A DNA stretch of 64,000 nt, from positions 248,001 to 312,000 of the forward strand of contig NC_017543.1 in the NCBI RefSeq assembly GCF_000237325.1, written 5' to 3'. Below, one piece after another: positions 36,259 through 44,200 of this stretch. The translations under genes were made by a program, and so were the position numbers. The number at the start of each line of letters is the position of its first letter. Position 1 is the first letter of the stretch. The notes under the pieces were generated by a model. It ran no database searches. It saw only the letters and a list, made by a program, of their open reading frames with translations, and had not been told where the DNA came from. The stretch comes from Paenibacillus polymyxa M1 (GTDB taxonomy: Bacteria > Bacillota > Bacilli > Paenibacillales > Paenibacillaceae).

Positions 36259-36475
36259 ACATAACACTACTACAAATATTTCAAAGAATTTGAGACTAAC
36301 CACTTTAGAATCAACAGACTTTTATGCAACTAATTATAAATTATAAAAGAGGGGATAGTTGGGTAGTAACAATCATTGATTGATGCAAGGAAATCATTTT
36401 GAAAAAACAGACTAATGATTCTCCATCTCGTGATTTTATTTCTAAATTATTTTATAGTAGTGTAGGGTGATATAA

Positions 36476-37753
36476 TTGGATAATCTTATCGTTGAGAATT
36501 CAACTAAGATTTTTTCTGGAAAAACATCTGAAGAAAATGTAAACTTAATAAATTTGTTTTTAGAAAATATAGATAAAGAAACCCATGACGATCTTGACAT
36601 AGTGAAAGTTATAACAATTTTTGAAGAAATATGGTGTGACCTAAAATATGGGGTGAAGGAGGCAACTCTATTTCTTAAAATTGTTGAATTCTTGTTGAAA
36701 TGTGAGGTTGAGTCATTAAAAAAACACGCAAATAATTTAGGGATTACTTACACGGCAAAAGATCTGAAAAAGGGGAAAGACGGAATAATACAAAGATTGC
36801 TAGGAAAATATCACAGGAAAAACGTTACAAATTATTTTTCTAACTATTTAGTTTTTAGTCACGCGGAAAGTATTGATGTTTTTAAACGTGAACCAGATGG
36901 GTCTTTAAATGCCTTAGTTTCAGAGATTAAACTAGAAACTCTTGCATGGATTATTTTGTATCAGTCACAAAGGGAAGATTTATTACAACATCTTAAAGAG
37001 AGTTATCCGAAGGATTATGCCCTCTTTTTATGGAAGTGTTTAATGTGTTATATAACTATGGATTATGAGATCATCATGGATAAGCCTTATGAATTGTCAT
37101 TCAAGAAGAATCAAATACAACAAGAAAATAAGAAACTTCATAAAAATCTTAAAACAGCCATTAATAATACAAGTAAACTTCGACGAACTATTCATGAGAA
37201 AGAAATGAATGAAAAAGCTCTTCTTACACAAATGCATGACTTATACAATGACGCTGTTAAGCAGATCGAAGATCTTAAAAGGCAATTACAACAGTTGAAA
37301 CAGGATCATAATCTGGAATTATCCTATATAAGAGAGATGTTTGAAGAAGAGCGAGCCTATTATCAGGAAACTATTAATACTCTACGGCAAAAGTCTTTTA
37401 TTGAAGACATTATCCCTGAAAAAAGCGATTTAGCTGGCCAAACCCTTGCGATCATTGGAGGTAATAGGGAGCGTCATTATAGAGAAATTGTAAAACGGTA
37501 TAATGGGGAGATCAACTTTGTTCCTGAAGATAAGCTTAGTCTAGTAGAAGGTGCCGTTTTAAAAAGTGACGTGGTTTTCTTTCTTAGTGGAATTGCAGGT
37601 CACGTTCACTGGAGAGATGCTTTAAATGCAGCAAAAACAAAGGATATCCCTTTTATTTATGTAAATACGAAGGGAGTAACTACATTCGAAGGCTTATTAC
37701 TTCAATATATTAAACAAAGCCATGAAACTGGTTTTCGAATTCAGTCTAGTTAA
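36476..37753 (+). CDS. Coiled-coil protein with C-terminal DUF2325 domain, 425 aa
   Basis: The TTG start at 36476 follows AGGGTG. Residues 1-215 are helical without a recognised domain. Residues about 220-310 form a long coiled coil (KKNQIQQENKKLHKNL ... DLKRQLQQLKQDH). The C-terminal 100 residues match the DUF2325 pattern: LAIIGGNRERHYREIV, a central DVVFFLSG and IPFIYVNTKG, a Rossmann-like fold. The biochemical role of DUF2325 is unknown to me. Such long coiled-coil sensors occur in conflict systems, but nothing proves this here. Confidence 0.75.
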   Translation: MDNLIVENSTKIFSGKTSEENVNLINLFLENIDKETHDDLDIVKVITIFEEIWCDLKYGVKEATLFLKIVEFLLKCEVESLKKHANNLGITYTAKDLKKGKDGIIQRLLGKYHRKNVTNYFSNYLVFSHAESIDVFKREPDGSLNALVSEIKLETLAWIILYQSQREDLLQHLKESYPKDYALFLWKCLMCYITMDYEIIMDKPYELSFKKNQIQQENKKLHKNLKTAINNTSKLRRTIHEKEMNEKALLTQMHDLYNDAVKQIEDLKRQLQQLKQDHNLELSYIREMFEEERAYYQETINTLRQKSFIEDIIPEKSDLAGQTLAIIGGNRERHYREIVKRYNGEINFVPEDKLSLVEGAVLKSDVVFFLSGIAGHVHWRDALNAAKTKDIPFIYVNTKGVTTFEGLLLQYIKQSHETGFRIQSS

Positions 37754-37778
37754 TCATCGATCTGGATCTCACCTTCAC

Positions 37779-37941
37779 TTTACATAAAAAGTAGTAGACC
37801 ATATAATAGAAGCATAAAATAATTTTTTGGGGATGGAGTCAGGCGATACCATCTTATTAAGTGTGAACATACACCAATTCAAGTTTTTGTTGCTACCTTT
37901 TATTTTTTTAGGTGCAATAACTTGGTTGGTGTTTTCTTTTT
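37779..37941 (+). promoter_or_regulatory. Promoter plus two-tier hairpin leader and terminator (family A, copy 7)
   Basis: Promoter TTTACA (37779-37784), 17 bp, TATAAT (37802-37807), the best match to consensus among the copies. The hairpin is at 37832-37853 with outer arms GATGG and CCATC, inner arms GTC and GAT (one G-T pair), loop AGGC, unpaired A 5' and only one A 3'. The terminator at 37871-37941 pairs ACACCAA with TTGGTGT before a T-run. The DUF262 gene begins 177 bases later, so an additional promoter in between is possible. Confidence 0.68.
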
Positions 37942-38117
37942 GAAAATAATTATTTTAATAGTTTTTTTAAAAAGAATCTAGCAAGAGATGTACTACTCGA
38001 ACGTGCAACAAAATAGTAGTATAGTAAAAGGTAATTTAGAGGAAAACGGAGAACTAATGTAACTTTTGTTCACAACCCATAATAGTTGTCGTTATGACAA
38101 ATAAGGAGTGATTCATT

Positions 38118-39275
38118 ATGTTGTCAATAAAAATTGACCCCAATGTTCCGATTGTAAAGATGGATAAAATCAATGGATTTTTTGACTTTGGTTTGGAGGC
38201 TGGAGGAAGAACTTGGACTATAGCTGAATATATGGAGCGCCCAACGATATTTATTACGAATGATCCTATTCAGCGGAACAACACTGCTTGGTCTGACGAA
38301 CAAGGTTCGGAACTCTTTGCTTCAATCATTGAACGAGTATCCATAGGTTCGATAAAAACACAGGTTATTCAAAATTTAAAAGCAAAAAGAAGAAATTATA
38401 TCGTCCTTGATGGTGCACAGAGATTGACTTGGATAAAGAATATTATTCGAAATTTGAAACCCTTGGCCAAGCTCCGATATGCTGTGGAGGGTGATGATGG
38501 CGAAGCCAAGAAAGATGCTGAAGGGAACACGATCTACGTTGAAGGATTGTTTGTTGAGGGGGTCGATAATGAGGATAATAAGGTATACCTAGATATATCT
38601 GGACTCTACTTTAAGGATCTTCCTGTTACAATTCAAAATCGTATTTATAGTTACAACTTCGAAGTAGAAGAATATTATTTTGATAATCCGGAAATTAAAA
38701 AGGTATTGTTCTCTCGCTGGAATAACGGTGAATCCTTAACGCCAATTGAAAAACTAAAATCTAAGTTAAGTGATCCATTGCTTTTGGCAACGGTAACTTT
38801 AAAAGAGAAAGAAATCTTTAAAGCTGGCCTCTCGCCCAAAAAAGTTGATCGCGAGGAGAACCTTATGGCCATTCTACAATCCATGGCAGTTATAAATACT
38901 GACAACAATACGGGATTGAGTATGAAGACCATTTCAGCCATACATTATGATTTTTCTACTGAAGTGATCGAAAAAGTAAGCTTTGCTTCAACATACTTAA
39001 ATGATATTTATACAAGTATTGAGGAGACTAAGTTACGAAACAAAATTTTTAATAAAACAAAGACTATCGCTCTTATGTACGTTGTATCAAAAGCGCGGGA
39101 CGAGGAAATTCTCCCAGATAATCAAGAAACTTTTCTTGAGTGGGCAACCCAGTATTATACCAGAGAAATAGCAATACCAAATGCAACTTCTGGTACAACA
39201 AGTGGGGATAGGGTAAAAGCTCGTAATTCTGCTCCATTGGTACATATGAGACAGTACCTTCTTTCACTAAAATAG
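38118..39275 (+). CDS. DUF262 (ParB-like) domain protein, 385 aa
   Basis: The ATG at 38118 follows AAGGAGTG. The N-terminal region carries the DUF262 pattern: DPIQRNNTAWSDEQGSELFASII, then YIVLDGAQRLTWI (family DGQQRL) and later FSRWNNGESLTPIE (family FxRLNSGGxxL). In GmrSD-type modification-dependent restriction systems this domain hydrolyses NTP and pairs with a nuclease domain, but here no HNH (DUF1524) part is present. It may be a regulator or a half-system together with the gene at 39456. The terminator at 39291-39320 follows. Confidence 0.75.
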   Translation: MLSIKIDPNVPIVKMDKINGFFDFGLEAGGRTWTIAEYMERPTIFITNDPIQRNNTAWSDEQGSELFASIIERVSIGSIKTQVIQNLKAKRRNYIVLDGAQRLTWIKNIIRNLKPLAKLRYAVEGDDGEAKKDAEGNTIYVEGLFVEGVDNEDNKVYLDISGLYFKDLPVTIQNRIYSYNFEVEEYYFDNPEIKKVLFSRWNNGESLTPIEKLKSKLSDPLLLATVTLKEKEIFKAGLSPKKVDREENLMAILQSMAVINTDNNTGLSMKTISAIHYDFSTEVIEKVSFASTYLNDIYTSIEETKLRNKIFNKTKTIALMYVVSKARDEEILPDNQETFLEWATQYYTREIAIPNATSGTTSGDRVKARNSAPLVHMRQYLLSLK

Positions 39276-39290
39276 ATTACTACAACCCAG

Positions 39291-39320
39291 ACAACTCGCT
39301 TTTAAAGCGGGTTGTTTTTT
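39291..39320 (+). terminator. Intrinsic terminator
   Basis: ACAACTCGCTTT pairs with AAAGCGGGTTGT, followed by a T-run, after the DUF262 gene. Confidence 0.8.
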
Positions 39321-39455
39321 TGATTATAAAGATATTCACATATTATTTTGCTGAATAGTTGCTTGTAAAAATGGGAGGGTGTTTCTAGAAAATTTAGAAA
39401 TTTGATATAACAGAATTGTTTGAACTTTTGTGTCATAAACGGATTTAATTAATAT

Positions 39456-40109
39456 TTGAAAGGATTGAAAAGATTGAAAAGATTGCACGAAGATATAAGG
39501 AAGGTTTTTTCGGACGATAGTAAAGCTAAAAAGCGAACAGCTAACGGAGTCTTTTCCAGAGTGAATGGGAGCCGAAGAGGAATGGTCACTGCGTACTCAC
39601 TTATGACGAAAGCGCAACAGAAGGAATATTCTCGTAGCGAAGTGAGTTCAACATACAATATCTATGAAAATATAATTCCTATAGAACAATTGAAACTGCT
39701 ACCGCGTGATATTCGTTTCCGGTGTTGGTTAGAATGGCAAAGTAGGTTTAAGAATGAAGAAATTTTAGAAGCTTGGGATGTGGGATCAATTGATGAGTTG
39801 AACTTTTTCTTAAATGAGATGGATTTGCCTATACTCGATCTATTGGATGAGGATCAATACGAAATTCCTATTTCGAAAATAGATTTACAAAGACCTACAG
39901 ATTGTACGCCGGTGTCTACTATTGAACTGGAAGGCACAAGTTTGTCATTAAGTGATCTAGTAGCTGATGATGCTAAGTTCTTTGAATTTAAACTAAGTGG
40001 AAAAATGGGGACAAAAGAGATTGTTGCTGAGCTGAATCAAGCCATTCAGAGTATTAATGGTACACAACGGAAGTATATGATAGATATATCAATGATTGAG
40101 GTTATATGA
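39456..40109 (+). CDS. Unknown protein, 217 aa
   Basis: Starts with one of several TTG codons in a repetitive stretch (TTGAAAAGATTGAAAAGATTG from 39465), so the exact start between 39456 and 39483 is open. A basic N-terminus (KRLKRLHEDIRK) is followed by a segment with IRFRCWLEWQSRFKNEEI, helix-turn-helix-like in spacing (EEILEAWDVGSIDELNFFL), then an acidic C-terminal half. Possibly a small DNA-binding regulator; I cannot assign a family. Confidence 0.5.
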   Translation: MKGLKRLKRLHEDIRKVFSDDSKAKKRTANGVFSRVNGSRRGMVTAYSLMTKAQQKEYSRSEVSSTYNIYENIIPIEQLKLLPRDIRFRCWLEWQSRFKNEEILEAWDVGSIDELNFFLNEMDLPILDLLDEDQYEIPISKIDLQRPTDCTPVSTIELEGTSLSLSDLVADDAKFFEFKLSGKMGTKEIVAELNQAIQSINGTQRKYMIDISMIEVI

Positions 40110-40371
40110 GTTACTAGATTTTTATTTCGTATATAAGATGCTCTATGTATCGAGACTACTTTATTCCATAATCTATAGAAATCCCCTAAAGGGGGACTAT
40201 TATCTTTACCCTTTCTAACTTAAATACTATACATCATTTTTAATTATATAAGTGATTAATATCCTAAGTGATTATTAAATGATCAACCTGTTTATGAGCG
40301 GTTAAGGAGCGACATTTTCTTTCAAAGATATATTCTCAGTAATAGTCGAGTCTTATATTGCAATATTCATG
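40110..40371. other. Gap between convergent genes
   Basis: No gene. It contains the short palindrome CCCCTAAAGGGG at about 40192-40203, without a T-run. Confidence 0.4.
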
Positions 40372-41040
40372 TTATTTTTTGGACCCAACTTTGTTGGTAG
40401 TAACTGCATTAATCATTTTGATCGTCTCAGCAGCTCCTATGAAGTCATTCATATGCTGTCCATAATCAATAAGTGCCTTCTTCATTTGTAAGTAGAGATC
40501 TTCTGACAAAATGATTGTCCATTGTTTAGGTTCAATATCAATTAAGGGATTGATCCCCAGTGTTTCGTATTCTTTAGGTGATAATGTTTCCCCCCCTGTA
40601 TAAACCGCTGCAATATCACTAACGCATGAAAGCAATGTAATGTGTGAATCCAAACTATAATTTATAAAATAAAGGAAGTAAGGGTAACGTTGAAATAATC
40701 CTTTCACCCATTTTCTGACCTCCTTTATCTCGTAAACCTCATCTTTTATATCATTATATCCATCAAACATAGTAATAATTTTACCGAATGAACTAGCCCC
40801 CTGGTGATGTAGAAAGCTTAAACTTGTCTCTACAATCTTAAATGACATTTCTTCAACGGATCTTTTCGAAATATTCATTAAGTATAAGGTATCGGATGTA
40901 AAGCCTAACTCCTCAGATATATCTACCAAATAATCTTTGTTCAATTTAATCACCATCACATTTTTTTTAACCATTATAAAATATATTGGCTTCTTGTAGT
41001 AGTTTGGCGTGTATTTTATAAGAATGTGTACAGAATTCAA
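40372..41040 (-). CDS. Unknown protein, up to 222 aa
   Basis: Long open frame on the minus strand ending near 40372. The start is unsure: the first ATG (41040) and later ones (about 40974, 40956) all lack a good ribosome site. The first 22 residues look less protein-like than the rest, so a start near 40956 is plausible. Soluble alpha/beta content, no motif recognised. The 5' end faces the promoter of the SLH gene on the other strand. Confidence 0.5.
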   Translation of the reverse strand: MNSVHILIKYTPNYYKKPIYFIMVKKNVMVIKLNKDYLVDISEELGFTSDTLYLMNISKRSVEEMSFKIVETSLSFLHHQGASSFGKIITMFDGYNDIKDEVYEIKEVRKWVKGLFQRYPYFLYFINYSLDSHITLLSCVSDIAAVYTGGETLSPKEYETLGINPLIDIEPKQWTIILSEDLYLQMKKALIDYGQHMNDFIGAAETIKMINAVTTNKVGSKK

Positions 41041-41054
41041 AAACAGTGAGTTAG

Positions 41055-41160
41055 TTTACATCCCATTTAGAACCAAGTATAATAGCCACAAATGCATACT
41101 CGTTAACTGGGGAAGCACCTCAAACTTAGGCAATTTTGCCTTTGTTTGAGGTGCTTTTTC
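41055..41160 (+). promoter_or_regulatory. Promoter and attenuator-like leader before the SLH gene (family B, copy 3)
   Basis: Promoter TTTACA (41055-41060), 17 bp, TATAAT (41078-41083). The small hairpin at 41109-41121 has arms GGGG and CCTC (one G-T pair) around loop AAGCA, 31 bp past the start of the -10 box. It overlaps the first arm of a strong terminator (41113-41160, AAGCACCTCAAAC pairing with GTTTGAGGTGCTT, T-run). The start codon of the giant gene is at 41222. Confidence 0.7.
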
Positions 41161-41221
41161 TATTTTACAAAAGCGAGATTGCAAAACTCTTTGAAAACAA
41201 AATACATGGAAGGAGAAGTAA

Positions 41222-44200
41222 ATGGAAACACAAAATTTAAAAAAGTACCGAATGCATAGCAAATGGGCAAGTGGATTGTTAGCTTTAATGCTCTTATTTA
41301 CCACAATTCCTATGTTCCCTGTAGCTGCATTGGCTGCAACTGTCACACCTGAAGCTGAGATCATAGGTGGTCCTGGTTGTTCTAATAACCTTGGAACACA
41401 GGCTGGTGACAATTGGGGTGCTTGGAACGCTACACTTGGTAGAGGAGCTACTAATGTATATAGTGACTCAGGTAGCAATCGGTACCAATGTGGTGTCGGA
41501 GAACCCATACATCGTTTCATTGATTTGGGAGCTTCGATAAAGTCAGATGATTACCGGGTATTTGTCTTTGTTTCCGGTAATTTTGCAAATAATATCATTT
41601 ACGTTTCTAATTCTGCTGGTTCTAATAGCTGGCAGCCAAACGGTACCAACTATAACACTTGGAAAGTCGCTAGAAACCTCTACTATAATGAAGATTATCA
41701 GGATAAATGGATAGAGATCACGGAAAATATAGACTTGAAGAATTTCCGATACCTCTCATCTTATGGTTCTCAGATCTATGGCGGAGCAGCATCTATCACA
41801 CAATTTGGTGTACGGATTATTCCAAAATCCAGGTATTTGCCTAACGCGCCACAAATAAATGTGGGATCTGCCGGACAAACAAGCATTGGTTGGGTTAAAG
41901 ATCCAGTCAATGTATGGATAGATGGTGACGTTGCTCCTGAAGGTCTAAATTACTATGAATACAGCTTGAATGGTGGCGCATTCCAGCGCTATACGGGTCC
42001 ATTTACAGTTGATGGTCACGGGAATAATACGATCTATGCAAGAACGGTGGACCTTAAAAATCAAAAAAGTGACTTATCTTCTGCCATTGTCCGAATAGAT
42101 AAAACGGCACCAAATCCGCCCAAGATTCAGGTCACAGGAAATAGTACGGACTATGCTATTTCACTTGAGGCGGGCAGTGATGATTTTTCGGGTATATCAC
42201 GTACCCAATATCGAATCGAGGGGGCCGTAAATCAGGGTTGGCAAGATTATTATGGAGTCTTCCATATTAATCAAAATGGTCAAAGCACTGTCTACGCGAG
42301 ATCCATAGATAACGTAGGCAATGTTAGCCAGGAAGTTTCAAAAGATGTGTTGATTGATAATATCGCACCGGATCGACCTAATATTTTGGTTAACAATATC
42401 AATTGGGCAAGTAATGATAAGCAGTTCACGGTACAAGACGGTCATGATTCAGGGGGCAGCGGTGTCCTCAAGAGCCAATATAAAATCGGTGATGGCGCTT
42501 GGGTAGACTATGTTGGTCCTGTGATTGTCTCTCAAGAAAACGTTAAGATTTACGCCCGTACAATTGACCGTGCAGGCAATATCAGTCAAGTAACAGAGGC
42601 GAATTCAAATATTGATAAAACACCTCCGACAACCCCAACAATTACGTTGAGTGATCTTAATTATACAAACAAGGATATATTGGTGACCCTATCCAGTGGT
42701 CAAGATAACCTCAGTGGGGTTCAAAAAACACAATATCGCATTGGTAACGGCAACTGGCTTGACTATACTGAGCCTTTTAGCATCACACAAGAAGGTCGCA
42801 CAACCATTTTTGCTCGTTCTATCGATCTGGCAACCAATATCAGTAATGTGGTAACTGCTGATGCTAAAATTGATCGTCAACCCCCAAGCAAACCAGCTAT
42901 ATCGGTAAGCACAAAAGAGTGGACAAATAAAGATATCATGGTTACAATCACCGATGGAGTAGACGCTGGCAGCAGCGACGTATTGAAGAGCCAGTATAAA
43001 ATTGGTGAAAGCGGCAACTGGTCAGATTATGTAGCTCCTATCTCTGTAGGAGTAGAAAATGTAAAGATATATGCACGAACATTAGATAAAGCCGGAAATA
43101 TTGGTGACGAGGTCATGGAGCCCTTGAGGGTAGATAAAACCCCACCCACCAAACCTGTTATCCAGCTCAGTTCTGGTGAATGGTCTAATGATGATATTCA
43201 GGTTTCAATGACGAATGCTGAGGATACCTTAAGTGGATTCTTGAAAAATCAATACAAGATCGGAGAAGAAGGGACGTGGAAAGATTACGATCAACAGTTC
43301 TCCATTCCATTAGAGGGACAAACGATGATTTATGCGCGGGCTGTAGATAAGGCTGGCAATCTATCACAAGAAACTACCAAGCTCTTGAGGATTGACAAGA
43401 CGCTGCCTACAAAACCGACTATTAGCGTGTCTTCGAGTGTCTACACGACCGATGATGTTACATTCCAAATTTCAGGCAGTAGAGACGATTTATCGGAAGT
43501 TCATTATGAGTACCGCATAAACGATGGGCCCTATCAAGATGGGGATCATGGATTAATCACGGCAAACGGGAGCTCAATTATAACTGCAAGGGCAGTAGAC
43601 CAGGCAGGCAATAGGAGTTATGAAGTTCAAGACATAACCAAGGTGGATAAAATACCACCTAATATTCAATTTACCCCAAGGGAACGCGATTGGGAAAAGT
43701 CCGCTGTAAAGGTAGACATTAAATATACTGATTCTATAGCCGGTATAGCCCCCAATAAGAGATTTTATAAAGTGTCTCAAAGTTCTTCATCGCCTACGGA
43801 TTGGGATATGGCCACAAGTGACTCAGTAACCATCTCAATTCCCAAGGAAGGTGAGTGGTATTTGCATGCAAAAGCCTCCGATAATGTTGGAAATGTTAAG
43901 GAAGAAACGACATCTTACTTACGTGTTCAGTATCCTCCAGAAGCGCCTACATTAAAGGTACTTTCCGTAAGGGAAAGAGAGGTACAATTTGAGTGGTCTC
44001 TACCTAATGGGCAAACTTTAACAGACGGTTATGAGTATGTATTGACCAATATGACAACTGGAAATACATCGACTGTTTCTTATCCGCAAAATACATTTAC
44101 AGACGATTCTCTCGAAGAGGGTACTGAATATGACTATGTTGTTCAGGCACGCAATTATGTAGGAACGAGCCCGTATAGTAATAAGGTTCATGTTCTGACA

